A stretch of 64,000 nt of DNA from Haemophilus parainfluenzae (GCF_014931375.1 NZ_CP063117.1:1233501-1297500); one strand, 5' to 3'; shown: positions 48,226-57,859, numbered from the stretch's first letter. Notes: generated from the sequence alone by a model not told the origin. Translations and numbers: made by a program.

Positions 48226-49266
48226 ATGAAAATGAATAAAATTTCTCTCTCCATTTCAACCGCACTTTTAGCTGCAGGCTTCATGACATCATCAGCTGTT
48301 AATGCTCAAGGGCGTTTAGTGGTGTATTGTAGTGCGACCAATATTCTTTGTGAAACGACAACAAAAGCCTTTGGCGAAAAATATGATGTGAAAACCTCAT
48401 TTATTCGCAATGGTTCAGGCAGTACGTTTGCAAAAGTTGAAGCGGAAAAAAATAACCCACAAGCAGACGTTTGGTTTGGTGGTACATTCGACCCTCAAGC
48501 TCAAGCGGCAGAGTTGGGCTTAATCGAACCTTATAAATCTAAACACATTGATGAAATTGTTGAACGTTTCCGTGATCCAGCAAAAACCAAAGGACATTAT
48601 GTATCCGCTATTTACATGGGTATCTTAGGTTTTGGTGTGAATACCGAGCGTTTAGCAAAATTAGGTATTAAAGAAGTACCAAAATGCTGGAAAGATTTAA
48701 CGGATCCTCGCTTAAAAGGCGAAGTGCAAATTGCTGACCCACAAAGTGCTGGTACAGCATACACTGCGTTGGCTACTTTCGTTCAACTTTGGGGCGAAGA
48801 AAAAGCCTTTGATTTCTTAAAAGCATTACATCCAAACGTATCTCAATACACCAAATCAGGTGTCACTCCGTCTCGTAATGCGGCACGTGGTGAAACTGCG
48901 GTAGGCATCGGTTTCTTACACGATTACGCACTTGAAAAACGTCAAGGTGCGCCGTTGGAATTAGTGGTGCCTTGTGAAGGTACTGGTTACGAGTTAGGTG
49001 GCGTAAGTATCTTAAAAGGTGCGCGTAACATTGATAACGCAAAATTATTCGTGGATTGGGCATTATCTAAAGAAGGTCAAGAGTTAGCGTGGAAACAAGG
49101 TGATTCTTTACAAATCTTAACCAACACCACAGCGGAACAATCGCCAACTGCGTTTGATCCAAATAAACTTAACCTGATCAATTATGACTTTGAAAAATAC
49201 GGTGCAACTGAACAACGCAAAGCCTTAATTGAAAAATGGGTTCAAGACGTTAAATTAGCGAAATAA
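48226..49266 (+). CDS. afuA: Periplasmic hexose-phosphate-binding protein AfuA (first copy)
   Basis: The 346-residue precursor has a signal peptide cut after VNA (residue 27). AfuA was first named as an iron protein, but A. pleuropneumoniae AfuA binds hexose and heptose phosphates. The residues I recall as its phosphosugar ligands, His205, Asp206 and Glu229 in mature numbering, are all present (His232, Asp233 in GFLHDY and Glu256 in CEGTGYE of the precursor). Other conserved parts are YCSATN, ADVWFGGTFDP and TAYTALATFVQLWGEEKAF. An uptake sequence encodes part of the signal peptide. It is the first gene of the afu group and the only one directly behind the CRP site. Confidence 0.93.
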   Translation: MKMNKISLSISTALLAAGFMTSSAVNAQGRLVVYCSATNILCETTTKAFGEKYDVKTSFIRNGSGSTFAKVEAEKNNPQADVWFGGTFDPQAQAAELGLIEPYKSKHIDEIVERFRDPAKTKGHYVSAIYMGILGFGVNTERLAKLGIKEVPKCWKDLTDPRLKGEVQIADPQSAGTAYTALATFVQLWGEEKAFDFLKALHPNVSQYTKSGVTPSRNAARGETAVGIGFLHDYALEKRQGAPLELVVPCEGTGYELGGVSILKGARNIDNAKLFVDWALSKEGQELAWKQGDSLQILTNTTAEQSPTAFDPNKLNLINYDFEKYGATEQRKALIEKWVQDVKLAK

Positions 49267-49271
49267 TGTTT

Positions 49272-49313
49272 AAAGTGCGGTTGAAAAACATGAGATTTTT
49301 TGACCGCACTTTT
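49272..49313 (+). terminator. Paired-uptake-sequence hairpin after the first afuA
   Basis: AAAGTGCGGT and ACCGCACTTT (49272-49281 with 49303-49312) pair across a 21-base loop whose inner GAAAAA/TTTTTT can extend it. A short T run follows. Confidence 0.6.
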
Positions 49314-49356
49314 ACCATTTTAGCCCCACTAGATAGATTTTTACGTGGGTTTCTAC

Positions 49357-49376
49357 GATGAGCGTATTAGCTCATC
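49357..49376 (+). repeat. Second hairpin between the two afuA genes
   Basis: GATGAGC and GCTCATC pair with a 6-base loop and are followed by TTATTTTAT, so this could be a second weak terminator 28 bases before the second afuA. Confidence 0.5.
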
Positions 49377-49403
49377 TTATTTTATAAACACAGGAGTGGA
49401 CCA

Positions 49404-50441
49404 ATGAAAATGTCTAACGTTGCTTTAGCACTTTCTGGTGTTGTATTTGGTGGCGTGTTGCTAAGTGCTCACGCATCTGCTGCAGAAGGTCGTTTAGTGG
49501 TTTATTGTAGTGCACAAAATACGATGTGCGAGCAAGAAACCATGGCTTTTGAGAAAAAATACGGAATCAAAACTAGTTTTATCCGTGGTGGTACAGGCAC
49601 AATTTTAGCCAAAATTGATGCTGAGAAAGACAACCCTCAAGGGGATGTGTGGTATGGCGGTACGCTTGATCCGCATTCTCAAGCGGGTGAAATGGGCTTA
49701 CTTGAAGCGTATAAGTCACCAAATCTTGCACAAATTCCTGAACAGTTTAGAGACCCAGCTAAAATTAAAGGCAACTATTCCTCCGCGATTTATCTCGGTG
49801 TATTAGGCTTCGGTATTAATCCAGAACGTTTGAAAAAACTCAATTTGCCGACACCAAAATGTTGGAAAGATCTAGCCGATCCTGCGTACCGTAATGAGAT
49901 CCAAGCAGCTGATCCACAAAGTTCTGGAACAGGTTATACACAATTAGCCACCTATATCCAACTTTGGGGCGAGGATGAAGCATTCAAATATCTCAAAGAA
50001 CTCAATAAAAACGTTTCCCAATATACCAAATCCGGTAACACAGCAACCCGTAATACGGCACGTGGTGAAACTGCAATTGGGATTGGTTTTTTACATGAAT
50101 ATTCTTTAGAGAAAGCCAAAGGTGCACCAGTAGAATTAGTTGTACCTTGCGAAGGTACAGGCTATGAAATTGGTGGCGTGAGCATTATTAAAGGTGCAAG
50201 AAACCTTGAAAATGCAAAATTATTTGTGGATTGGGCGTTATCAAAAGAAGCGCAAGAGCTAACCTGGAAAAAAGGAGAAGCGTATTCTATTTTAACCAAT
50301 AGCACTGCTGAGCAATCGCCTTATGCGCTCGATTTTAAATCCATCAATTTAATTAATTATGATTTTGACAAATACGGCTCAAGTGATTTACGTAAACGTT
50401 TGATCACAAAATGGGTTGATGATGTTAAATTAGCAAAATAA
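49404..50441 (+). CDS. afuA: AfuA-type periplasmic binding protein (second copy)
   Basis: The 345-residue product is a close relative of the first afuA and lines up with almost no gaps, for example YCSAQN, RDPAKIKGNYSSAIY, CWKDLADP, SQYTKSGNTATRN and NYDFDKYGSSDLRK. The signal peptide ends at ASAA. At the ligand site, His232 is kept but Asp233 is Glu (GFLHEY), while Glu256 (CEGTGYE) is kept. The change may shift which sugar phosphate it prefers. It sits between the first afuA and afuB, behind hairpins on both sides, so its dose may differ from that of copy one. Tandem duplication is the simplest origin. Confidence 0.9.
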   Translation: MKMSNVALALSGVVFGGVLLSAHASAAEGRLVVYCSAQNTMCEQETMAFEKKYGIKTSFIRGGTGTILAKIDAEKDNPQGDVWYGGTLDPHSQAGEMGLLEAYKSPNLAQIPEQFRDPAKIKGNYSSAIYLGVLGFGINPERLKKLNLPTPKCWKDLADPAYRNEIQAADPQSSGTGYTQLATYIQLWGEDEAFKYLKELNKNVSQYTKSGNTATRNTARGETAIGIGFLHEYSLEKAKGAPVELVVPCEGTGYEIGGVSIIKGARNLENAKLFVDWALSKEAQELTWKKGEAYSILTNSTAEQSPYALDFKSINLINYDFDKYGSSDLRKRLITKWVDDVKLAK

Positions 50442-50453
50442 TGATGTATACAT

Positions 50454-50490
50454 AGCGAAATAATAGCTATTATATTATTTCGCTTTTTTC
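50454..50490 (+). terminator. Terminator or attenuator between afuA copy two and afuB
   Basis: AGCGAAATAATA and TATTATTTCGCT (50454-50465 with 50473-50484) form a 12-bp stem, followed by TTTTTTC. It lies before afuB, so read-through would give less permease than binding protein. Confidence 0.85.
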
Positions 50491-50506
50491 TTTTATGCGA
50501 GGTTGT

Positions 50507-52564
50507 ATGAACGCAAATAAACTTCCTATTATCCAATCCGCTAACTTTTGGATAATTCTTGCAGTGATTGCATTTCTTCTTCTGCCTTCCCACGCTTTAG
50601 ATTATGGCTTGTTTGAAAGCACAAGCGATGAATACCTAGGTGCAATGGGTTGGTCTTCGTTAAATATTACGGCATTATGGTTTTTACCGGTTATTTTATA
50701 CGGATTGATGCCACTTCTTAAATTACCGAAGGATACGCAAGCGAAAGCTGAGCTGTATCTTATTGCAGCAGCGACATTATTTATCTTTGTCAGTGCGACA
50801 ATTTATAAAGTCAGTATGGGTTATTCTGTGATTGTATTAATCGCGAGTTTAACCGCATTGGCGACATTTTCCTTCGCGAAATTAAAAGTGATGCAAGGGG
50901 ATAAATTTATTATTGCCTCTTTACTTTGCATTATCTTATTAATTTTCTTCTTCATCGTTTATCCAACATTGGCGATCTTTGTATCCATGTTTTATGACGG
51001 TGATACCTTTGCACCACAACAAGTGATGCGAATTTTGACTCAAAGCTATATTGTTCGAGTTATTAGCAACTCGTTATTCTTATCTGGCTTTGTAGGTATC
51101 GTATCAACAATTTTCGGTTTAGCTTTTGCACTTTATACCACCCGTATTGCTCGTAGAACGGCATTTATTGGTAAAATTTTCTCTATTTTACCAATCGTCA
51201 CACCGCCATTCGTTGTGGGTTTAGGGGTAACATTAATGCTTGGCCGTTCTGGTTATGTGACTGAGTTCTTAGCTTCAACATTTGGATTTGAGAACCATAA
51301 CTGGTTATACGGCTTTAACGGGATTGCCATTGCACAGATTCTTGCTTTTGCGCCGATTTCATTCATGATTTTAGATGGGGCATTAAAATCGGTTCACCCA
51401 TCAATTGAAGAAGCGTCTTACACCTTACGTGCAAATCGTTACCAAACATTCTTCAATATCATTTTCCCATTATTGCGTCCGGCATTGGCAAACTCATTTT
51501 TAATCGTGTTTATCCAATCCTTAGCGGACTTTAGTAACCCGTTAGTATTGGGCGGTAGCTTTGACGTAATTGCAACGCAAATCTACTTCTATATTGCTGG
51601 TTCACAATTGGATTATGCGTCAGCAAGTACGTTAGGTTCGATGCTTTTAATCTTCTCATTAGCCGTATTTATCATCCAATATATTTGGATTGGTAACCGC
51701 TCTTATGTGACTGTTTCAGGCAAATCCTATCGTGGTGATGTACAAGATTTACCAACCGGCTTGAAATATACCATTATTGGTATGCTTGGTTTCTGGGTAC
51801 TCTTTAACTTAGCGTTATACGGCAGTATTTTCTACGGTAGTTTCACCGTAAACTGGGGGGTGGATTACACCTTAACCTTGAAAAACTATGCGATGTTATT
51901 CGGACAAGGCTTAAGCGATGGGGCATGGCCATCATTGATTAATACCTTAATTTACGCAGGAATTGCCGCACCATTGACCGCACTTTTCGGTTTATTAATT
52001 GCGTATATTGTGGTGCGTAAAGATTTCCAAGGTAAAAAATCTCTTGAATTCTTAACCATGCTTTGCTTCGCGGTACCAGGAACCGTTGCAGGGGTATCTT
52101 ATATTTTAGCCTTTAACAATGCGCCACTTTATATTACGGGTACCAGCATTATCGTGATCATCTCAATGGTCATGCGTGATTTACCAATCGGTATGCGTGC
52201 AGCGATTGCAGGTCTTGGTCAATTAGATAAATCACTCGATGAAGCGTCTCTTTCTTTAAAAGGTAGCTCATGGAAAACCTTGTGGTTTATCGTTTTACCA
52301 TTATTAAAACCAGCGTTACTTTCTGCATTGGTCACCAGCTTCGTTCGTGCGATGACTACCGTGAGTGCGATCATCTTCTTAGTCACCGCTGATACACGTG
52401 TGGCAACAGCTTATATTTTAAACCGTGTAGAAGATGGTGAATATGGTGTTGCTATCGCATACGGTTCGATTTTAATCATCGTGATGATGGCCATTATTTT
52501 ATTCTTTGACTGGATTGTGGGTGATACCCGAATTTCCCGTTCTAAAGCGAAAAAAATGAATTAA
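50507..52564 (+). CDS. afuB: AfuB-type ABC permease
   Basis: The 685-residue product is a fused double permease with about fourteen membrane helices, more than HitB, because extra helices precede the first permease half. Both halves hold the ATPase-contact loop: EEASYTLRANRYQTFFNIIFP and DEASLSLKGSSWKTLWFIVLP. The ATG at 50507 follows GAGG and is preferred to an earlier in-frame ATG at 50495, which follows only the terminator's T run. It forms the channel for the ligand delivered by the AfuA proteins. It lies 24 bases before afuC. Confidence 0.92.
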   Translation: MNANKLPIIQSANFWIILAVIAFLLLPSHALDYGLFESTSDEYLGAMGWSSLNITALWFLPVILYGLMPLLKLPKDTQAKAELYLIAAATLFIFVSATIYKVSMGYSVIVLIASLTALATFSFAKLKVMQGDKFIIASLLCIILLIFFFIVYPTLAIFVSMFYDGDTFAPQQVMRILTQSYIVRVISNSLFLSGFVGIVSTIFGLAFALYTTRIARRTAFIGKIFSILPIVTPPFVVGLGVTLMLGRSGYVTEFLASTFGFENHNWLYGFNGIAIAQILAFAPISFMILDGALKSVHPSIEEASYTLRANRYQTFFNIIFPLLRPALANSFLIVFIQSLADFSNPLVLGGSFDVIATQIYFYIAGSQLDYASASTLGSMLLIFSLAVFIIQYIWIGNRSYVTVSGKSYRGDVQDLPTGLKYTIIGMLGFWVLFNLALYGSIFYGSFTVNWGVDYTLTLKNYAMLFGQGLSDGAWPSLINTLIYAGIAAPLTALFGLLIAYIVVRKDFQGKKSLEFLTMLCFAVPGTVAGVSYILAFNNAPLYITGTSIIVIISMVMRDLPIGMRAAIAGLGQLDKSLDEASLSLKGSSWKTLWFIVLPLLKPALLSALVTSFVRAMTTVSAIIFLVTADTRVATAYILNRVEDGEYGVAIAYGSILIIVMMAIILFFDWIVGDTRISRSKAKKMN

Positions 52565-52588
52565 CTCGTTAAGTTGTAGGTAAATATT

Positions 52589-53641
52589 ATGAGTAATAAT
52601 GATTTCTTAGTATTAAAAAATATCACTAAATCTTTTGGTAAATCCACAGTCATTGATAATTTAGATTTAACCATTAAACGTGGCACTATGGTGACCTTAT
52701 TAGGGCCATCTGGTTGTGGTAAAACCACGGTGTTACGTTTAGTGGCAGGCTTAGAAAACCCAACTTCAGGTCAAATTTTTATTGATGGTGAAGATGTAAC
52801 CAAATCATCCATTCAAAATCGTGATATTTGTATCGTATTCCAGTCTTACGCATTGTTCCCACATATGAGTATCGGTGATAACGTGGGTTATGGTTTACGT
52901 ATGCAAGGCGTGGGTAAAGAAGAACGCGCTAAACGTGTAAAAGAAGCGTTAGAGTTGGTTGACTTAGCAGGGTTTGAAGATCGTTTCGTGGATCAAATTT
53001 CAGGTGGTCAACAACAACGTGTCGCTTTAGCGCGTGCGTTAGTGTTAAAACCAAAAGTATTACTTTTTGATGAACCATTAAGTAACTTGGATGCAAACTT
53101 ACGTCGTTCTATGCGTGAAAAAATCCGTGAACTACAACAAAGTTTAGGCATTACCTCACTTTATGTGACTCACGACCAAACCGAAGCATTTGCGGTATCT
53201 GATGAAGTTATCGTCATGAATAAAGGTAAAATCATGCAAAAAGCGCCAGCAAAAGAGCTTTATTTGCGTCCAAATTCTTTATTCCTTGCAAACTTCATGG
53301 GCGAATCAAGCATCTTTGAAGGTAAATTAGAAAATAACACCATTGACGTGAATGGCTACAAATTGCCATTAAGCAATGCGGCGCAATTCAATTTACCGGA
53401 TGGCGAGTGCTTAGTGGGCGTTCGTCCTGAAGCGATTTACTTAAAAGCAGAAGGTGAGGCAGCACAACAGTGTGAAATCAAGAGTGCAGTCTATATGGGT
53501 AACCACTGGGAAGTGGTGGCAATTTGGGCTGGCAAAGAATTACTCATTAACACCAAACCAGAAGACTTCAATGCCGAGCTTAAACAAGCTTATGTGAATT
53601 TCTCTGAACAAGGTATTTTCTTGCTGAAGAAAGAGAAATAA
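52589..53641 (+). CDS. afuC: AfuC-type ABC transporter ATP-binding protein
   Basis: The 350-residue product has Walker [19 protein letters not shown] near residue 37, the signature ISGGQQQR and Walker [17 protein letters not shown], with a C-terminal TOBE domain ([15 protein letters not shown]). It powers AfuB. It follows afuB and ends at a terminator, so the transporter is complete within 48.2-53.6 kb. Confidence 0.94.
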   Translation: MSNNDFLVLKNITKSFGKSTVIDNLDLTIKRGTMVTLLGPSGCGKTTVLRLVAGLENPTSGQIFIDGEDVTKSSIQNRDICIVFQSYALFPHMSIGDNVGYGLRMQGVGKEERAKRVKEALELVDLAGFEDRFVDQISGGQQQRVALARALVLKPKVLLFDEPLSNLDANLRRSMREKIRELQQSLGITSLYVTHDQTEAFAVSDEVIVMNKGKIMQKAPAKELYLRPNSLFLANFMGESSIFEGKLENNTIDVNGYKLPLSNAAQFNLPDGECLVGVRPEAIYLKAEGEAAQQCEIKSAVYMGNHWEVVAIWAGKELLINTKPEDFNAELKQAYVNFSEQGIFLLKKEK

Positions 53642-53650
53642 TATCAATTT

Positions 53651-53679
53651 AAGGGCGTATGGAAGCATACGCCTTTTCT
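53651..53679 (+). terminator. Terminator after afuC
   Basis: GGCGTATG and CATACGCC (53654-53661 with 53666-53673) with a GAAG loop, flanked by AA and TTTTCTT. Confidence 0.85.
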
Positions 53680-53787
53680 TTTAAAATCCTTTCAAAATTG
53701 ACCGCACTTTTCCGCTCATTTTACTTTATCTAACAGAGCTGTATAATGTCTCGCTTTTGAATATAAACGATAGAAGGGGGAAAGCTC

Positions 53788-55743
53788 ATGATTAAAACCG
53801 ATACCTTACCGCAATTTTTGCGTAACAAAGTGGCGGAAAACGATGCCTTTGGTCTCGTAGAGGGCTTGTGCCAATTATTACGTAGCAGCCCCACAGAAAA
53901 AATTTCTCCGACCTTGCATTTATTTAAGTTTATCTTAAAGAACGATAAAGAATTAGGTTATTCTGTTTCGAAATTATTATGTGATTGGTTATGTGGTTTA
54001 CGCCTTTATCCGTTGTTTATTAGTAGTGGCATTCTTACGCGTGGCGGTTTTGGGCAAGAAATGAAAACGCGTATTTATGAGCGTTTTAACCCCTCTTTTA
54101 AAGATATTAATGATTTACGTGATATTTTTTATTTATTGTTTAGCGATAAAAATGATGCACGCTGGATTGATGCCGTTCCTTTAAAAACGTGGCGAGGCGT
54201 ATTTGGCGTTTTAACCCGTTATACAGAACAAAAAGATCGGGAACGTTTAAAAAATCATATTGAAAGTGAAGGGTTATTTGCCATTGAGATGCTTTCAATT
54301 TGGATTGCAGCTGAAGATATGGATCCTGAGTTGATGCGAATGGAGCCCTCTCTGTTGAATGCTGATTCCCCTTTTGTCGCATTGCACCATGAAGTGGTGA
54401 ATTGGTTACAGGCGCGCCGCCAATCAACCGTTTTTGATGATAGTCATTTGCAGGTAATGTTTAGCCAATGTAAAAATTTGGTTGAGCGTTTGCAAAAACG
54501 TGGAGCAGTGGTGGGCTCTTCTTTAAATACGGCTTATTTATTGGAGCGTCTTTCTCAGACCTTGGAACGATTAGAAACCTTGATGGCGATTTTTGTTTCA
54601 AATCGCTATTTACCACGCCGAATATTGTTATTAACCGGCTGTTTTGCCCGCGCAGCAGCAGAAAAACATAGCATCACCCGATTATGGAAACAAAGCTCAA
54701 GATTAATTTCACGTAGCATTACCCAAAATGCGGGTGATCATGGCGAGCACTACATTACGCGAGATAAAAAAGAGTTCTGGGCAATGTTTTATTCTGCGGC
54801 AGGTGGTGGTGTATTAATTGCACTGATGGCGCTATTTAAAATCTATCTAGGTAGCATTATTGATGACAAAGTCTGGAAAGGGGTTGCCGAAGGCTTAAAT
54901 TACGGCTTAGGTTTTATGGTGATCTTTATGTTGCATTTTACGGTAGCGACGAAACAGCCCGCCATGACTGCAGCCCGTTTTGCTGAGGCTGTTGAGAAAA
55001 CGCCTCAAGGTAAAAGCGTCAATATGAAATTAGCCCAATTATTAGTGGATGTATTTCGCTCTCAAAGTATTGCGGTGCTAGGCAATGTACTTATTGCGAT
55101 GGGATTGGCTGCATTGATTGCGTTTGGTTACCAATATAAAACAGGTGAACCATTGATGAATGCTGATCAAATCGCGTATCAATTACATAGTATTGATCCT
55201 TTTGCGGGAACCTTATGGTTTGCCGCCATTGCGGGGGTATGGTTATTCTGTTCAGGGATTATTTCGGGCTATTTTGATAACCGTAGCAATTATTTGAATA
55301 TGCGTATGCGTTTAACTCAGCATCCGTTATTGAAAAAACTAATGTCTGAGAAGACTCGCGTTAAATTTGCTAATTATATGCATGAGAATTATGGCTCGCT
55401 AATTGGTAACCTTTGCTTTGGTATGCTGCTTGGGATTACCGGTGTGGTGGGGTACTTAACGCATCTTCCGTTAGATATTCGTCATGTGGCATTTTCATCT
55501 GCAAATGTGGGCTATATTGCCGTGAGCGGACATTTTACCTATTCATTGCTTTTACAATGCATTGCTTTTGTATTGTTGATTGGTTTAGTGAATTTAATTG
55601 TCAGTTTTTCATTAACGCTTTGGGTTGCATTGCGTTCTTTGAATGCGGAAATTGATAGCTGGTGGCCAATTTGGCATGAAGTTTGCCAAATTGTGAAAAA
55701 ACGACCATTGAGCTTATTTCTTCCTGTTCAATTAGATAAATAA
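53788..55743 (+). CDS. Membrane protein of the so-called site-specific recombinase (Gcr) family
   Basis: The product has 651 residues. The first half is a soluble helical region with no recognisable domain, and the second half has six or seven membrane helices (starting at about residue 336, MFYSAAGGGVLIALMALF). It resembles the family that databases call site-specific recombinase after gonococcal gcr, but I see no serine or tyrosine recombinase catalytic motif, and the membrane helices argue against DNA recombination. I regard the function as unknown. The ATG at 53788 follows AGAAGGGGG. It stands alone between two terminators. Confidence 0.7.
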   Translation: MIKTDTLPQFLRNKVAENDAFGLVEGLCQLLRSSPTEKISPTLHLFKFILKNDKELGYSVSKLLCDWLCGLRLYPLFISSGILTRGGFGQEMKTRIYERFNPSFKDINDLRDIFYLLFSDKNDARWIDAVPLKTWRGVFGVLTRYTEQKDRERLKNHIESEGLFAIEMLSIWIAAEDMDPELMRMEPSLLNADSPFVALHHEVVNWLQARRQSTVFDDSHLQVMFSQCKNLVERLQKRGAVVGSSLNTAYLLERLSQTLERLETLMAIFVSNRYLPRRILLLTGCFARAAAEKHSITRLWKQSSRLISRSITQNAGDHGEHYITRDKKEFWAMFYSAAGGGVLIALMALFKIYLGSIIDDKVWKGVAEGLNYGLGFMVIFMLHFTVATKQPAMTAARFAEAVEKTPQGKSVNMKLAQLLVDVFRSQSIAVLGNVLIAMGLAALIAFGYQYKTGEPLMNADQIAYQLHSIDPFAGTLWFAAIAGVWLFCSGIISGYFDNRSNYLNMRMRLTQHPLLKKLMSEKTRVKFANYMHENYGSLIGNLCFGMLLGITGVVGYLTHLPLDIRHVAFSSANVGYIAVSGHFTYSLLLQCIAFVLLIGLVNLIVSFSLTLWVALRSLNAEIDSWWPIWHEVCQIVKKRPLSLFLPVQLDK

Positions 55744-55750
55744 TCGACTT

Positions 55751-55795
55751 AAGTGCGGTCAAAAATATCAACGTTTTTGACCGCACTTTCTTTTC
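55751..55795. terminator. Paired-uptake-sequence terminator before metR
   Basis: A perfect 15-bp stem (55751-55765 with 55774-55788) with an 8-base loop, followed by TCTTTTC. Confidence 0.8.
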
Positions 55796-55857
55796 GCACA
55801 ATTTAATTTGCGTTATCATGTTGCTCATCTAATGCGATAACTTTATGAATTATTCTA

Positions 55858-56787
55858 ATGAAACCAACATTTCTTGAACTTCGTCACCTAAGAACCTTGC
55901 TTGCTTTGAAGGAAACAGGCAGCGTTTCGATGGCGGCAAAACGTGTTTATTTAACACAATCGGCACTTTCTCATCAAATTAAGTTAATGGAAGAGCAATT
56001 CGGCTTACCTTTGTTTGAGCGTAAAAGTAATCCATTGCGTTTTACCGCAGCTGGCGATCGTTTGATTCGTCTTGCCAATGAAATTCTTCCGAAAGTGGTA
56101 GATGCAGAACGTGAACTTGCACGTGTAAAACACGGTGATGCAGGGCAGTTGCGAATTGCAGTGGAGTGTCATACCTGTTTCGACTGGTTAATGCCTGCGA
56201 TGGATGAATTTCGTCAGCATTGGAGCTTGGTAGAATTGGATATTGTGTCTGGTTTCCACACTGATCCGGTTGGATTGTTATTATCTCATCGTGCAGATTG
56301 GGCTATCGTGTCTGAAGTTGAACAAAATGATGATGTTTTATTTAAGCCGTTATTTTCTTATGAAATGGTGGGAATCTGTTCTAAAGATCATCCATTAGCC
56401 AATAAAGAGGTTTGGCAGGCGGAAGATTTCGCTGAAGAAACTTGGGTAACCTATCCTGTTCCTGATGATATGTTAGATTTATATCGTCAAGTGTTGAAAC
56501 CAAAAGGTATTAATCCGCCACGTCGTACAACGGAGCTAACGATCGCCTTGATCCAATTAGTAGCGAGTCGTCGAGGCATTGCTACCGTACCTTATTGGGC
56601 GGCATTACCTTATTTAGAAAAAGGGTATGTGGTGGCGCGTAAAATTACAGAAGAAGGGTTGTACAGTAATCTCTATGCCGCGATTCGTAAAGAAGATGCT
56701 AATTTAGCTTATATCGAAGATTTCCATCAAACAGTAAAAGCACAAAGTTTTTCGACCTTACCTGGTTTGTCTGTTTTAGAGTTGTAG
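55858..56787 (+). CDS. metR: LysR-type methionine regulator MetR
   Basis: MetR activates methionine synthesis genes with homocysteine as cofactor. The 309-residue product has an N-terminal winged helix (SMAAKRVYLTQSALSHQIKLMEEQFGLPLFERK) and a C-terminal effector domain. It is closer to E. coli MetR than to other LysR members: RIAVECHTCFDWLMPAMDEF, the SGFHTDPVGLL region and the LVASRRGIATVPYW stretch line up. The E. coli target genes are not in this window. It is nine bases before azlC on the same strand, so the two are likely co-transcribed. Confidence 0.88.
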   Translation: MKPTFLELRHLRTLLALKETGSVSMAAKRVYLTQSALSHQIKLMEEQFGLPLFERKSNPLRFTAAGDRLIRLANEILPKVVDAERELARVKHGDAGQLRIAVECHTCFDWLMPAMDEFRQHWSLVELDIVSGFHTDPVGLLLSHRADWAIVSEVEQNDDVLFKPLFSYEMVGICSKDHPLANKEVWQAEDFAEETWVTYPVPDDMLDLYRQVLKPKGINPPRRTTELTIALIQLVASRRGIATVPYWAALPYLEKGYVVARKITEEGLYSNLYAAIRKEDANLAYIEDFHQTVKAQSFSTLPGLSVLEL

Positions 56788-56796
56788 TAGGTCAAT

Positions 56797-57522
56797 ATGT
56801 CAGAAGTAGTGACAGAAAATCCCATCAAAGCCGCAGCAAAAGCGGCATTTCCTTACAGCATGCCAATGCTTGCCGGCTTTTTATTTTTAGGCATAGCATA
56901 CGGCATTTACATGAAAGCACTTGGATTCGGTGTTTGGTTCCCTGTGGCAATGGCAGCACTCATTTATGCGGGCTCCGTGGAATTTATTGCCGCTGCCGCC
57001 TTAGTTATGCCTTTTTCGCCTTTAAGTGTTGCGTTGGTTACGCTGATGGTAAGTGGTCGCCAAATTTTTTATGGTATTTCTATGTTAGAAAAATATGGTG
57101 CTCAACTCGGGAAAAAACGTTGGTATTTAATTAGTACCCTAGTCGATGAAAGTTTTTCCCTGAACTATATGGCGAAGATTCCCGATCATTTAGATAAAGG
57201 CTGGTATATGTTCTTTGTCAGTTTTTATCTCCATCTTTATTGGGTTGTAGGAGCCGGATTAGGTAATCTATTTGGTTCAATCATTCCTTTTGATTTAAAA
57301 GGGGTAGAGTTTGGTATGACTGCACTTTTCCTGGTGATTTTTGCTGAAAACTGGCTCAAAGAGAAATCTCATGAAAGCTCATTATTAGGTTTAGGTGTGG
57401 CTTTTGCATCGCTATTAATTGTTGGGAAAGAACACTTTTTAGTGCCAACTCTAATCAGTATCTGGATTCTATTAACGGTACGACGTCCTAAACTTTCATC
57501 TAAATTAGAGGCACTAAAATGA
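56797..57522 (+). CDS. azlC: AzlC-family amino acid exporter, large subunit
   Basis: The 241-residue product has about seven membrane helices and the AzlC pattern FPYSMPMLAGFLFLGIAYGIYM, ALIYAGSVEFIAAAALV and ALVTLMVSGRQIFYGISM. AzlC/AzlD pairs (YgaZH, BrnFE) export branched-chain amino acids and, in some bacteria, methionine. Its stop overlaps the azlD start (ATGA). Being next to metR is the notable part of its setting. Confidence 0.87.
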   Translation: MSEVVTENPIKAAAKAAFPYSMPMLAGFLFLGIAYGIYMKALGFGVWFPVAMAALIYAGSVEFIAAAALVMPFSPLSVALVTLMVSGRQIFYGISMLEKYGAQLGKKRWYLISTLVDESFSLNYMAKIPDHLDKGWYMFFVSFYLHLYWVVGAGLGNLFGSIIPFDLKGVEFGMTALFLVIFAENWLKEKSHESSLLGLGVAFASLLIVGKEHFLVPTLISIWILLTVRRPKLSSKLEALK

Positions 57523-57848
57523 CATTGATGGAACAAATTATCACCATTGTGATTTGTATTCTGTGCGTGCAATTTACTCGATTATTGCCATTCTGGATCT
57601 TTCCCGCCAATCGCCCGATTCCAGACTATATTCGTTACCTTGGCAAAGTATTGCCTGCGGCGATGTTTGGGATGTTAGTGGTGTATTGCTATAAAAATGT
57701 GGATGTATTGAGTGGTTATCACGGCTTACCCGATTTCATTGCGGGGGCTTTGGTATTGGTGTTACATTTCTGGAAAAAGAACATGTTTCTTTCTATCTCG
57801 GCAGGCACAATTTTTTATATGTTTTTAGTGCAAAAAGTCTTTATCTAA
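57519..57848 (+). CDS. azlD: AzlD-family amino acid exporter, small subunit
   Basis: The 109-residue product has four membrane helices and the AzlD pattern QFTRLLPFWIFPANRPIPDYIRYLGKVLPAAMFGMLVVYC. It works with AzlC in the inner membrane. The ATG is within the azlC stop (ATGA), so translation is coupled. Confidence 0.87.
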   Translation: MTLMEQIITIVICILCVQFTRLLPFWIFPANRPIPDYIRYLGKVLPAAMFGMLVVYCYKNVDVLSGYHGLPDFIAGALVLVLHFWKKNMFLSISAGTIFYMFLVQKVFI

Positions 57849-57859
57849 ACGAATGTTGA

